Notes under the pieces: model-generated
Told to the model about the DNA's origin: nothing
The model's input: only the letters and a program-made list of their open reading frames with translations
Databases searched by the model: none
DNA from: Elephas maximus indicus
Taxonomy: Eukaryota > Chordata > Mammalia > Proboscidea > Elephantidae
DNA length: 64,000 nucleotides
Reading direction: 5' to 3'
Assembly: GCF_024166365.1 (NCBI RefSeq)
Contig: NC_064822.1
Span: forward strand, 104,280,823 to 104,344,822
Shown here: positions 1 to 15,724 of the stretch, in pieces
Layout: each line of letters starts with the position of its first letter
Position numbering within the stretch: the first letter of the stretch is position 1
Made by a program: the position numbers and the translations under genes

Positions 1-4605
<4,605 letters not shown>

Positions 4606-4983
4606 TAATTCCTTTTTGTATATGTTCATTTCTAAATTTGTACAATGAATATGCCATATTTTTTGTAATTAAGACTCCAAAAGAGTATTAAAAAGTGTTA
4701 GGGAATAAACAGTGTACTAACTCTAAAAGCAGCTTGTATTGCTTATCTTAGGATTCAGTCTGCCAGCCCACCAGGATCAGTCACCATATCTTAGTAAGTC
4801 TAAGGGAAATAAATTCTCTTGAGCTCATAAAGAAAACTCAAAAGAGGAGAAAAAAAATAACTTTGAGATTTGGAATTGCCATAAGCACCCAAAAGAACTA
4901 GGCTCATGAAATATCTGAATTTAATTGGAGAAACAAGGTCACTTTTACTCAGATTAAAAGAAATGTACCCATAACTAAAACAA

Positions 4984-5024
4984 AACAAAGCCAGCTGCTG
5001 TCAAGTCAGTTCTGACTCACAGCT
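4984..5024 (-). mobile_element. AfroSINE 3' fragment
   Basis: GCTGTCAAGTCAGTTCTGAC resembles the reverse of the AfroSINE 3' end; only about 40 bp remain. Confidence 0.4.
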
Positions 5025-5295
5025 CCCTTTGGAGTCCCAGAAATCCTGACTGCCATTCTGTGCTCAGACTTCGACAGCCTGGATGATCTACATCCACATT
5101 ACCCAGTTTCATGAAAGGTTTGAGCAGGAATTTGTTCTGTTTCCCTTCAGCCACAGTCAACTGTCCCTACTTCAGCCAGGAACTAAAATGATATCAAGTC
5201 TGAATCTACCTCTACCCCATCATCAACATCATCCCTACAGCTTGCAATATATTTTTTAGAAATTATTTTATTCCTCATCTACTAATTTATCATTT

Positions 5296-5455
5296 GGTGG
5301 CTCAAACCCACCCAGTGCCACCACAGAAGAAAGGCTTGACAATCTGCTTCCGTAAGATTACAGCCAAGAAAACTCTATGGAGCAGTTCTACTTTGTAACA
5401 CGTGGGGTTGCCATGAGTCGGCATCAACTTGATGGCAACCGGTTATTTTATCCAC
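5296..5455 (+). mobile_element. AfroSINE, 5'-truncated
   Basis: It has the central CCGTAAGATTACAGCC part and the 3' end ATGAGTCGGCATCAACTTGA. It lies in DDX23 intron 1. Confidence 0.75.
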
Positions 5456-5496
5456 AAGTGGTTCACCTGGAATATCAGTTCCCTAAGCTTTAGCTA

Positions 5497-5702
5497 GGAG
5501 CCCTGGGTGGCACAGATGATTAAGTACTCGACTACCAGCCAAAAGGTTGACAGTTCAAACCCATACAGAGGCACCTTAGAAGACAGGTCTGGAGATCTAA
5601 TTCTGAAAGGTCACAGCCACTGAAAACCCTATGCAGCAGTTCTGCTCTGCACACTTGGGGTCACCATGAGTCGGAATTGACTCAAATGCAACTAACGACA
5701 AA
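5497..5702 (+). mobile_element. AfroSINE (long variant)
   Basis: It runs from GGAGCCCTGGGTGGCACAGA to ATGAGTCGGAATTGACTC, with the longer middle (GGAGATCTAATTCTGAAAGG). Confidence 0.85.
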
Positions 5703-5983
5703 AGCTTTAGCTTACCGTTCCCTTTCCCATACCATTCCTTCCCATATATCCTTAAGAAGGGGGGAAGTACAATGGTGAGAAAAGAAAAATGAAATGAACA
5801 AGTAGCACTTTCAAAAGGTGGAGACAACCCACTTTAATCTGACAATTGCCTGAGTAATGAATGAATGAATGTTCCATATCAGTACAGCACACTTAATACA
5901 TGGGAATTATATTTGTCTCTCCAACACACAGCCCTAAGGAAACGGTTCAGAGAAAAAGCTATCTTCTCTATAAAGCATCCTGG

Positions 5984-7628
5984 ACATCATTTATTCTTTC
6001 AGCAAATATTCATTGAGTACCTGGTATGTGCCAGAAACTGTTCTAGGTGTTGGAGCTACAACAGTAAACAAACAAAAAAATCTCTGATCTCATAACACAT
6101 TCTAGTGTGGGAGACAATAAACAATTACACAGAAAGATAAGAGAATTTCAAATAGTACTGGGTGCTAAGGAAGAAAATAACAGAGGGTGACATCACGGAG
6201 AGGAAGAATTTTTAGATGACATTTTCGCTGGAACTTGAATGATGGGCAAGAAAGCGCTATGCAAAGATCAGGGAAAAGAACTTATTAGGTAGGAGGGACA
6301 GCGAGTACTAAAGGCACTTGTTTGGCATGTCTGCCAATTAAAAACAGACTTATGTGGCTGAATGGCAGTGACCTGGGGGAAGACTGACTCAAGGTGAGGT
6401 CTGTGAGGTAGGCAAGAGTTGGGTTATGGAAATATGCTATATACCAGACTAAGGAATCTGGATTTTAATCTATCTGTAACAGGAATTTCAGAAGGGTTTT
6501 AAACAGGAAGTGATGTAATCTAAATTTATATTTTAAAAGAATTACTTTGGTGACTTGCAAGAAAATATACTAGAGAGGCAAGGGGGAAAAAGACCACTAA
6601 GAACACTATTATAGTACTCTAGGCATGAGATGTTGTAGGAAAATGGCAATGGAGATAGGAAGAAGTAGATGGGAAGCTTTAGGGTATACTTTGAAGGCAG
6701 AGCTTACAGGACTTGCTGATGAAGGTAGAAAGGGAAAGAGGGGACCCAAAGACAACTCTTGAATTTATGGTTTGAGCATCCTAATGGTTGGTGCCATTAG
6801 TGAACTAGAGGAGACTAGGGGAGGCACAGATTTAGGAGGAAATCAGAAGTATCACTGTGACTATGTTGAGAATACGATGTTAATAAGACAACCAAGTGGA
6901 GATTCCAGAAAGGTAGATGGATAAGCAAATCTGGAACTCAGGGGAGAGTTCAGGACTGGAGACAAAAATCTGAGTCTCCAAAACATAGATGATTTTTAAA
7001 GCCACGGGGCACTAAATGATAATTACTACCTAAGCAGACAATATAAATGGAGCCCTGATGGCGCAGTGGTTAAGAGCTTGGATGCTAACCAAAATGTCAG
7101 TGGTTCAAATCCACCAGCTACTCCTTGGAAACCCTTTGGAGCAGTTTTATTCCATCTCATAGGGTCGCTACGAGTCGGAATCTACTCGATGGCAACGGGT
7201 TTGGTTTTTTTTTTCTGGTTTAGGCAATATAAAGAAAATAGAAAAGGACTCAGGACTGAACTCTGGAACACTCCCACATTTACAGATCAGGCAGAGGAGG
7301 AGCCAGAGAAAAAGACTGGAAAGAAGCAGTAGCCAGTAAGAAAGGACAACAAAAAGCAACGCATGGCATCACAGAAGTCAAAAAAGTATTTCAAGGAGGG
7401 AACGGTCAACTGTGTCAACTACTACTGAGGTAGAGAAAAAAAACAGGAGATAGAGAAGTGGCCATTGCATTTGGAAAAATGAGATTGTTAGTGACCTTGA
7501 CAAGAGCTGTTTTTCATTGGTATGGAGGGAAGAGAAGCCTGAGTGGTTTGAGCTGAGGAGAGAATGAGAAGTGAGAATACGAAAACAGTGAATACAGGCA
7601 ACTTTTATTGTAGGTTCTACTTATCACA
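5984..7628 (-). repeat. Long ancient LINE (L2-type), split by an AfroSINE
   Basis: It starts with the reverse of the L2 3' end (AAATATTCATTGAGTACCTG) and continues through the usual L2 order to about 7600, interrupted at 7048-7224. It fills much of DDX23 intron 1. Confidence 0.65.
7048..7224 (+). mobile_element. AfroSINE with 9-bp duplication
   Basis: It runs from GGAGCCCTGATGGCGCAG to GGGTTTGG plus T run and is flanked by CAATATAAA at 7039-7047 and 7225-7233. It is inserted in L2-type sequence. Confidence 0.9.
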
Positions 7629-7831
7629 TAGGAATCCTGGTGGCACAGTGGTTACTAAGAGCTTGGCTGCTAACCAAAAGGTCAGCAAGTCAAACCCACT
7701 AGCCATTCCAAGGGAGAAAGATGTGGCAGTCAGCTTCCGTAAAGATTTACAGCCCTGGAAACCCTATGGAGCAGTTCTACTCTGTCCTATAGGGTAGCTA
7801 TGTATCGGAATCAACTCAATGGCAGTGGGAT
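7629..7831 (+). mobile_element. AfroSINE with 8-bp duplication
   Basis: Flanked by TTATCACA at 7621-7628 and 7832-7839. It is the long variant, with GGGAGAAAGATGTGGCAG in its middle. Confidence 0.88.
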
Positions 7832-7964
7832 TTATCACAAGGGTCAGATAATCAGGCTGACTCTGACCAACTGCTTCCAAGTAACCTCCTATCAAACCTC
7901 TAAATCTTGGCATTCCTCAGTTCATGTAGGACAGAGGCAGATTCTTTTTTGCTTTCAATGAAGT

Positions 7965-9073
7965 TTTTTTTTTTTTAATAATATTATATTAAGTTTTTGG
8001 AGAAAGTTTACATAGCAGATTAGGTTCCCATTTGATCATCTCTATACAAATTCCTCAGCGACAGTAGTTACCTTTTTCACAATGTGTCAACATCCTCTTT
8101 AATTGCACCTGGTTGTTCCATTTCCAGTATTCTAGTTTCCCTGTTCCCTTATCTTCTCATCTTTGCTTTAATTGTTGATCTTCTAATTTCATACACACGG
8201 TTTTTTAATAGAGCACCATACTCACAAATAATGTCCTTTATTTTGTGTGCCAATCTGTTATTTCACTAAAAGGTGACCTCAGAGGATAGTTTCATTCAAG
8301 GTTTATAAAGGATCTCATGGTAATAGTCTCAGGGACTCCTCTAGCCTCAACTGGTCCAGTAGGACTGGACTTCTTAAAAATTTGAGTCCTGTTCTATCAG
8401 GGTTCATCTACTGTGGCCCTGATAAGAATGGTTGGTAATGGTGGCCAGGCACCATATAGTTCTTCCAGGCTCAGGGCAGATGAGGCTATGGCTCCTGCAG
8501 GCTACTAACCCTATAGATTAGTTTCTTCTCTGAGACCTTTGCTCTGGATGAGCAGAGACCAGTAGTTGGATCTTAGACCGCTGCTGGCAAGCTTTTAAGA
8601 CCCCAGATGCTACTCACCTCAGTAGGATGCAGAATATGAACTTTGTGAACTATATTATGCCAACTGACTGAGTTGTCCCATGAGGCTAAGATCCTAAGCA
8701 TTCAAAGTATTTGGTTACATCTGAGAAGTACCTGTAACAGTATCTTCTATGAATATGTGTGCACACACCTATCTCTATATACACATACACATAGATACTT
8801 CTATTTGTGCACATATATGTATACATCTGCACCTACCTATATACAAATGTACCTATACACCTACATATGTGATCATACACTCACTTTTTGGTTATTGTTG
8901 GTGTTGCCAAGTTACATATGTCACATTGTTTAGTATAAATATCCTTTTCTCTTGTGTGGTTCTTACTGGCATCATTTTCTTTGGTCAAGCTGTGCTCATT
9001 ACACCCACATTCAGAGCTACTCTTCCCATCACCAAAAATAACAAGTATCTACAATCTAGAGAGTTATACCCGC
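7965..9073 (-). mobile_element. L1 3' UTR insertion, older afrotherian subfamily
   Basis: Antisense L1 3' UTR sequence, paralogous to 52557-53687 and including the AT-rich ACACATA-like stretch at 8755-8880. It is flanked by the 10-bp duplication TCAATGAAGT at 7955-7964 and 9074-9083, and is inserted in L2-type sequence within DDX23 intron 1. Confidence 0.8.
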
Positions 9074-9083
9074 TCAATGAAGT

Positions 9084-9340
9084 ATTTTATCAAGCATTCC
9101 CTATATGCAAGGCACCCTAGGCACTGTGTGAGTTGCTAATGGAAATGAGGAAGACCCTGTCCACAAGTAGCTCATAGTACAACAGAAGTGAGAAGACACA
9201 TATAGTGGACAGATGCCAAGATGATGGCTCAGATGAAGGAGAGTTCAAACAAGGAGTTTCCTTTCATTTGTGAGAGGGGATGTGGAAGGCTCTGTAGAGG
9301 TAGTGGCTCTTGAGTCTTAATTATAGGTAGAATTTGAAGA
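9084..9340 (-). repeat. L2-type fragment
   Basis: GCATTCCCTATATGCAAGGC and the following sequence resemble the reverse L2 3' end, split from 7900-7954 by the L1 insertion. Confidence 0.5.
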
Positions 9341-9777
9341 TGTATAACTGAGGGTACGGAAAGAATGTCATTCCCAGCAAAAGAAATAATACAGGAGGTG
9401 CACAGGCAGGAAAGCATAGATTGGTTCTGGGAGAAAAGCTGGAGTTCGTTTGGCTGGAACAAGGGCTACTCGAAATATGAAGGAATAAGGTCGGATTGGG
9501 CATATCACAGGTGCTGTGTCCTTGGACGGAGGTCTGGGCCCGTAATATCGTCGACTGGCCTATGCCCCCCAGGAGCCAACACCGCCCCTGGGGCCCCGCG
9601 CCCCTTCGCCCCAGCCCACAGGACCTTCTCGGGCTCGTGTCCCTTCCCTGAGGCATTCTTTACCCCCTTGGCATGTGCCACCACCATACTCCCATTCCCG
9701 CCCTTTCTGCAAGTTCCTGGGAACCGCCTCCATCGCCCGGGACTCACCACCCTGACTCTGAACCGCCCAACGCGGCC

Positions 9778-9801
9778 TCAACGTCGCGAAGCAGTCGCCA
9801 T
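9778..9801 (-). other. Eight-codon upstream ORF (with stop) in DDX23 exon 1
   Basis: An ATG embedded in the YY1-like motif starts a frame of seven sense codons (MATASRR) and a TGA, all within the inferred 5' UTR. If transcripts start upstream of 9801, this uORF would precede the main ATG. Its effect on translation is inference. Confidence 0.45.
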
Positions 9802-9804
9802 CTT
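9794..9804 (-). promoter_or_regulatory. YY1-type motif in DDX23 exon 1
   Basis: The minus strand reads AAGATGGCGAC, matching the AAnATGGCGnC consensus that often lies just downstream of the start site of CpG-island housekeeping promoters. Confidence 0.6.
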
Positions 9805-9905
9805 TCCCGTTTCCTGGTCGCGGAGGTACGCCCCCGGCCGCGCGGCAAACTGGGAAGGCGAGTTTCAGACACCGGGCAGCGAGGGCCGACAACGGGAGAA
9901 TGAGA

Positions 9906-9924
9906 ACTACCAGTCCCAGAGTGC
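9906..9924 (+). promoter_or_regulatory. ZNF143/STAF-like promoter motif
   Basis: ACTACCAGTCCCAGAGTGC closely resembles the ZNF143 (SBS/M4) motif ACTACAATTCCCAGAATGC, with a few substitutions. Such motifs occur near the start sites of ubiquitous genes, and this one is about 100 bp upstream of the YY1 motif. Confidence 0.5.
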
Positions 9925-10017
9925 ACGGCGCGAGCGCTTGCGCCAGGCCGCGGGCCGCGGGGTCTGCTGGACAATGTGGTTCGCCAAAACTTTTGAGTAG
10001 GCTAGGGGCGGGACCCG

Positions 10018-10050
10018 GACGGGGCGGGGGCGGGGGCGGGGGCGGGGGGT
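10018..10050 (+). promoter_or_regulatory. Tandem GC boxes (Sp1/KLF), G-quadruplex-prone
   Basis: GGGGCGGGGGC units repeat in tandem, giving four overlapping GC boxes at the upstream edge of the DDX23 CpG island. The run of four or more G tracts could also form a quadruplex. Confidence 0.65.
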
Positions 10051-10128
10051 TAGTTTTCCGACGGCTGAGTTCCCGCAAGAGGTTCTCAGCTGCGTAATCT
10101 TCCTGGAATATGATGGTCTCGTTAGAAA

Positions 10129-10302
10129 TTGGAAATCCTGGTGGTGTAGTGGTTAAGAACTACAGCTGCTAACCAAAAGGTTGGTATGTTCAAATCCACC
10201 AGGGGCTCCTTGGAAACTCTGTGAGACAGCTCTGCTCTGTCCTGCAGGGTCCTTGTGAGTCGGAATCCACGCCACTGCAAGTTTTTGTTTTTTTTTTTTT
10301 AA
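10129..10302 (+). mobile_element. AfroSINE immediately upstream of the DDX23 CpG island
   Basis: It runs from GGAAATCCTGGTGGTGTAGT to GTGAGTCGGAATCCACG plus a T run. TTAGAAA flanks it on both sides. Confidence 0.85.
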
Positions 10303-10304
10303 AT

Positions 10305-11335
10305 TATTAGAAACTGCAGTCATAACGACTCTCATGGCCTGTGGCTTACAGGGGAAGAATTTAAGAGTTTCATTAGATATCAACAGCAAGTACTTACAAC
10401 CGTTTGTGGAGAGCCGTTTTTGCAAAAACGTGAGGTTCGAGATTATTAGCCCCGTCTTAAAGATGGACGAACTAAGGGTTAGGTTACAGGGGTAGCCTAG
10501 TATTTCACAAGAGCGGGACAGTTCTTTGTGCGAGACTATCCCACCCTTTGGAGGACTTTTTAGGCAACCCTGGTCCCTCGGGGGTAAATGCCGGTAACCT
10601 CAGCTATTGTGACAACTCAAAAAGAACCCACACATTTCAGAGTCCTCCTAGGAGGGAAGTATCCCTGGGCTGTGGTACCCGTTTTCTCAACATTCTTTCT
10701 CCACATTCCAGGTAGGACCCTCGCTTTCTCATTTCCTTGCCTTTTTGGATCTGGATCTGGGCCTTCTTGGGATTTACACTTCTTTCTTCCTCCTATTACC
10801 CCCTCTTCACTCCTCCACTGAATTCCTTAACCCCATATTATGTGCTCATTTTGTTTTTCTTTGGGCTTATGGGTTCATAATGCTTCCTCTAAAAAAAACA
10901 AAACAAACAAAACTCTTGCAACTTCTAGGATGTTTAGATACCAGGAGGTATTTAGTGCCTTCTTCCAATTTTCCCATCATCAGCTTTGTTGTCTCTATCC
11001 CGCTGGGCTGTAGTCTGGCTTTTCTCTCTGAATATGATTTCAGTTCTCTCCAAGCAAAGCCTCAGGATAGACGCAAATAATGAAATCCTAAAACCCTGAG
11101 CATCACACACAATGGCCCAAAGTAACCCTGGGATCATTGCACATTTCTGCTCTTGGAACTCTTAAGGCTTTGACCTTCTCTCCGTTTCTACCCCAGAAAT
11201 AAGTGAAAGAAAAAAAGAAGCCCAAGATCTACGAGATGTGATTCACCCAGTGAACCCTAGAGGGCTCTCCACTCACAGAATGGAACCCCAACTAAATTAT
11301 ACCCACAGGGGTAGCCTGGAAATCTAAGAGCTGCA
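10305..11335. other. Unique intergenic sequence between DDX23 and RND1
   Basis: No gene, exon-like frame or repeat is recognised. Confidence 0.5.
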
Positions 11336-11339
11336 GCTA

Positions 11340-11745
11340 CTGTTGAGAATCTTTTAAGTGCCGAACTCTGTGCTGCCCTAACTTATGTTACTTAGTTTAC
11401 TTAGCTCTCATAGCTGTATGAGATGGGTATTATTTCCATTTTACTGATAAGGAGATTGTGGCCCAATCCAAGCCAAGCCCACTGCCGACGCGTCAATTCT
11501 GACATAGTGACCCTATAGGACAGAGTAGAGCTGCCCCATAAGGTTTCCAGGGAGCAGCTCGTGAATTCGAACTGCTGACCTTTTGGTTAGCAGCCCATCC
11601 CTTAACCACCAGGGCTCTGATCGTGGCCCAGAAAGGTTATTTAAGCCTTCACAGGCCACATAATTAAAAGAATGGAGCTAGAATTCAACCCCAGGTTTAT
11701 TTGACTTCAGAGTCCATGCTCTTTCCCTGTTTCCAGACTACCATT
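11340..11745 (-). repeat. MIR split by an AfroSINE
   Basis: Halves at 11340-11465 and 11621-11745: ATTTCCATTTTACTGATAAGG, then CAGAAAGGTTATTTAAGCC and AGAGTCCATGCTCTTTCC. Confidence 0.7.
11466..11620 (-). mobile_element. AfroSINE inside a MIR
   Basis: Reverse-oriented AfroSINE ending ACCAGGGCTC, with GTGGCCCA on both sides. It separates two halves of a MIR. Confidence 0.82.
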
Positions 11746-12007
11746 CTTCACCATCTTTAAAGATGAGGCTATTGAGACCCAGAAAGGTGACAAAGGCTGT
11801 CCACATTAATAGTTCTCCTAGTACTTGTACACACCTCTCTCATAATACAAATAAGATCTTGAGCTTAAAGAATACTCAGTGTTGTTTGTCTTACCCTGCT
11901 GGTTCTCTCCCAAACATGCATCTTTTGAGACAGAAACAGAGGGACTGTGCCCTAGGAAGGCCATAGGCAGAGTCTCCTATTTACATATGACATGGCTAAC
12001 AGTAAGG

Positions 12008-12165
12008 GACCCACGGCATTATAGCTAACATTGAGACCAGGTTTGAATCCTGACTGAATTATTTACTGGTACTGCGATCTTGTGCAAGTTATATGGCATT
12101 AGTTTGGTTTTTCTATTTCCTCATTTACAAACCAGGGATAATAATACCGCTTGCCTCACAGGATG
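12008..12165 (+). repeat. MIR
   Basis: GGTTTGAATCCTGACTGAAT to CCAGGGATAATAATACCGC. Confidence 0.65.
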
Positions 12166-13948
12166 AGACAGCAGAGCAATTAAGAGTATAGGTTCTGGAG
12201 AGGCTGTGGAGAGACTGCAACACTTATACACCGCTGGTGGGAATGTAAAATGGTACAACCACTTTGGAAATCAATTTGGCGCTTCCTTAAAAAGCTAGAA
12301 ATAGAACTGCCATACAATCCAGCAATCCCACTCCTTGGAATATATCCTAGAGAAGTAAGAGCCTTTACATGAACAGATATATGCACACCCATGTTTATTG
12401 CAGCACTGTTTACAATAGCAAAAAGATGGAAGCAACCAAGGAGCACATCAACAGATGAATGAATAAATAAATTATGGTATATTCACACAATGGAATACTA
12501 CGCATTGATAAAGAACAGTGATGAATCCGTGAAACATTTCATAACATAGAGGAATCTGGAAGGCATTATGCTGAGTGAAATTAGTCAGTTGCAAAAGGAC
12601 AAATATTATATAAGACCACTATTATAAGAACTCGAGAAATAGTTTAAACAGAGAAGAAAATATTCTTTGATGGTTACGAGAGCGGGGAGGGAGCGAGGGT
12701 GGGAGAGGGGTATTCACTAATTAGGTAGTAGATAAGAACTACTTTAGGTGAAGGGAAAGACAACACACAATACGGAGAGGTCAGCATAACTGGACTAAAC
12801 CAAAAGCAAAGCAGTTTCCTGAATAAACTGAATGCTTCAAAGGCCAGTGTAGCAGGGCCAGGGGTTTGGGGACCATGGTTTCAGGGGACATCTAAGTCAA
12901 TTGGCATCATAAAATCCATTAAGAAAACATTCTGCATCCCACTTTGGAAAGTGGCGTCTGGGGTCTTAAACACTAGCAAGCGGCCATCTAAGATGCATCA
13001 GTGGGTCTCAACCAACCTGGATCAAAGGAGAATGAAGAACACCAAGGACACAAGGTAATTACGAGCCCAAGAGACAGAAAGGACCACATAAACCAGAGAA
13101 ACCAGAGACTACATCAGCCTGAGACCAGAAGAACTAGATGGTGCCCGGCCACAACCGATGACTGCCCTGACAGGGAGCACAACAGAGAACCCCTGAGGGA
13201 GCAGGAGAGCAGTGGGATGCAGACCCCAAATTCTCATAAGAAGACTAGACTTAATGGTCTGAGACTAGAAGGACCCTGGTGGTCATGGCCCCCAGACCTT
13301 CTGTTGGCCCAGGACAGGAACCATTCCCAAAGCCATCTCTTCAGACAGGGATTGGACTGGACAACGGGTTGGAAAGGGATGCTGGTGAGGAGTGAGCTTC
13401 TTGGATCAGGTGGACACTTAAGACTATGTTGGCATCTCCTGCCTGGAGGGGAGATGAGAGGGTGGAGGGGGTTAGAAGCTGGTGAAATGGACACGAAAAG
13501 AGAGAGTGGAGGGAGGGAGCAGGCGGTCTCGTTATGGGGAGAGCAATTGGGAGTATGTAGCAAGGTGTATATAAGTTTTTGTATGAGAGACTGACTTGAT
13601 TTGTAAATCTTCACTTAAAGTACAATAAAAATTAAAAAAAAAAAAAGAAAGAGTACAGGTTCTGGAGCCAGAGTGCCTGGAGTTGAATCCAGCTTCTCCC
13701 AATTTGCAGCTATGTGACTTTGGGCACGGTAACTAATCTCTTTGAACCTTGGTTTCCTTGTCTGTAAAACCAGGTAGGTAATACCTCCTAGGGTTATCAT
13801 AAGGAATAAAATATAAAGAACTCTTAAGTGCCCCTGATCCACAGCAAACATTGAACAAATGTTAGCTATTATAATTTAGGTTAAATGAGAAAGTGTAGGT
13901 AAAGCCCTCAGTACAGTGCTGAGCACATAGTAAGTACTCAAAAAATAA
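12166..13948 (+). repeat. MIR split by the L1 at 12200-13649
   Basis: The start at 12166-12199 (TTAAGAGTATAGGTTCTGG) continues at 13664-13948 (GAGCCAGAGTGCCTGGAGTT to AGCACATAGTAAGTACTC). Confidence 0.8.
12200..13649 (+). mobile_element. 5'-truncated L1 (ORF2 tail and long 3' UTR)
   Basis: It starts in the last part of ORF2 (ELPYNPAIPLLG region), continues through the afrotherian L1 3' UTR and ends in AATAAA plus poly(A). It is flanked by a 17-bp duplication, AGAGTATAGGTTCTGGA (12183-12199) and its copy with one mismatch (13650-13666), and it splits a MIR element. Confidence 0.9.
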
Positions 13949-14112
13949 CCTAAAACCAAACCCATTACCATTGAGTCGATTCCGACTCATGGCAATCCTA
14001 TAGGAGAAGGTACAACTGCCCCATAAGGTTTCCAGGGAGCAGCTGGTGGATTCGAACTGCCAACCTTTTGGTTAGCTGCCGAGCTCTTAACTGCTGTTCC
14101 ACCAGGGCTCCA
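13949..14112 (-). mobile_element. AfroSINE at the end of a MIR
   Basis: Reverse AfroSINE (ATTGAGTCGATTCCGACTCA to CCACCAGGGCTC) flanked by imperfect ACTCAAAAAAT/ACTCAATAAAT. Confidence 0.85.
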
Positions 14113-14214
14113 CTCAATAAATGGTAACTTTTTATTTTTGGCACTGTACTCTGAAACTTGAGCAGCCATTAACAATGGAATCAGAAGGTCAAGAAGGCAG
14201 AGAATCAAAATATA

Positions 14215-15106
14215 TATAAAACTTCAGTAACAACAAAAAGACAATCCAATCATCAAATGGGTAAAGGACTTGAATAGAGATTTCACCAAAGAGGGTGTTC
14301 AAATGGTCACCAAACACATGAAAAGATGCCGAAGATTGTCATTAGCCATCAGGGAGATGCAAATCAATGAGATTCCATGTCATTCCCACTAGGATGGCTA
14401 AGATAAAAAAAAAAACAGAAAATAATGTTGGCGAGGATGTGGGGAAATTGGAACCCTTATCCATTGCTGATAGGAATGCAAAATAGTTCAGCCATTGTGG
14501 AAAACAGTATGGCAGTTCCTCAAAAAATTAAAAATAGAGCTACCATATGGCCCTGCAATTCCACTCTTAGATACATACCCGAAAGACTCGAAAGCGGAGA
14601 CTCAAAAAGATACTTATATATCATTATTCATTACAGCACTATTTACAATAGTCCGAAGGTGGAAACTACCTAAATGCCCATCAACCCATGAATGGATAAA
14701 CAAAATGTGGTGTATACATACAATGGAATACTACCCAGCCAGTAAGAGAAATGAAGTCTCGATACATGCTACAATTTGGATGGAGCTTGAAGATATTATA
14801 CTGAGTGAAATAAGCCAACTACAAAAGGACAAATATTGTATAGTCTCACTTACATGAAAAGGCAAGAACAGACAAATGTATAGAGAACAAAGTTTATTAG
14901 TGGTTACCAGGGTGGGAGGGAGAGGGAAAGGGGGGGTTATTGCTTATAAGTACTGAGTTTCAGTTTACAGTGAAGGAAAAATCACATTGATTAATAAGAG
15001 TATGGCTGCATGGCCGGTTAATGTAATTGCTTCAACAAGTTGTACACCTGTGAAAAGTTGAACTGGCGGAAAAAAAACACAAATATTAAAAAAAAAAAAA
15101 AAAAAA
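14215..15106 (+). mobile_element. Older 5'-truncated L1 (ORF2 C-terminus and short 3' UTR)
   Basis: The ORF2 tail is recognisable (ELPYGPAIPLLD-like and CPSTHEWINKMW). The 3' UTR is unlike that of the copy at 12200 and ends in a long A run at 15088-15106. A weak flanking repeat, AAGGCAGA, is present. Confidence 0.8.
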
Positions 15107-15271
15107 GGCAGAACACATGACCTCACCTTGAACTCAGAGGCCAAAACCCTAAGAACCTCCCTCCTACGCTGGCTTCAGTCTGTGGACCTTCTTCTGCAGG
15201 TGTTGGGATCTCAGCTGTTGGATCCTCTGCTGATGATTTCACCGGGCCTTGTCTATCTCTAGACCCTCGAG

Positions 15272-15502
15272 GGCAATGGCTCTCAACCAGAAGTGATTTT
15301 GCCCCTGTAGGCATTTAGCAATATCTGAAGACATTGTTGGTTGTCACAACTGGGGGTAGGGTGGGGGGGAGGGCTGCTACTGACATCTAGTGGGTAGAGG
15401 CCAAGGATGCTGCTAAACACCCTACAAGGCACAGGACAGCCTCCTACGACAAAGCATCATCCAGTCCAAAATAATAGTTCCAAGGCTGAGAAGCCTGGCT
15501 CT
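15272..15502 (+). mobile_element. MER20 (hAT-Charlie DNA transposon)
   Basis: It runs from GGCTCTCAACCAGAAGTGAT through CATCTAGTGGGTAGAGGCCA to GCTGAGAAGCCTGG and lies about 220 bp beyond the inferred RND1 3' end. The 8-bp flanks (CTCGAGGG/CTCTAGGA) are partly alike. Confidence 0.8.
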
Positions 15503-15724
15503 AGGAGTAAGGAATATTCCTTGGTTTAGTAGCATTTGGGTGAGGTTGGGGATGGGGCAGGGGTTGGTGGGTAGAGAAGAGGTGTTCTTTGTTGGAGGTG
15601 CTAGGGAACAGTGGAGGCAATCAGATAATGAATGGGTCACTCTGCCATCCACAGAAAGGGCCTCAAGACAGCTTTTTCCTCATTATCAGTGACCAGAGGA
15701 CACAGAGAAAGAAACCAAGAAAAA

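Larger units (their letters stand above)
9748..9885 (-). other. DDX23: Probable untranslated exon 1 of DDX23
   Basis: The first coding exon begins directly at an acceptor, so an upstream non-coding exon is required. On the minus strand of the CpG island a consensus donor, GTG|GTGAGTCC, ends at 9748. The exon's 5' limit is not visible; 9885 is a guess based on the promoter motifs just beyond it. Splicing 9748 to 4349 removes an intron of about 5.4 kb. Confidence 0.6.
9530..10080. promoter_or_regulatory. CpG island, DDX23 promoter region
   Basis: This is the only long CpG-dense stretch between DDX23 and RND1. It contains the inferred exon 1, YY1-like and ZNF143-like motifs and GC boxes. Open frames on both strands here follow from the high GC content and are not called genes. 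Confidence 0.75.

Noticed and set aside
8673-9139. Overlapping frames of 61-123 codons rich in His/Tyr/Thr
   Set aside because: They come from the AT/AC-rich part of an antisense L1 3' UTR.
9365-10078. Open frames of 172-211 codons on both strands across the CpG island
   Set aside because: High GC content removes stops in several overlapping frames at once. No homology is recognised and the minus strand here is better explained as DDX23 exon 1.
14425-14857. Frame of 120 codons resembling a protein
   Set aside because: It is the C-terminal end of L1 ORF2, not a host gene.
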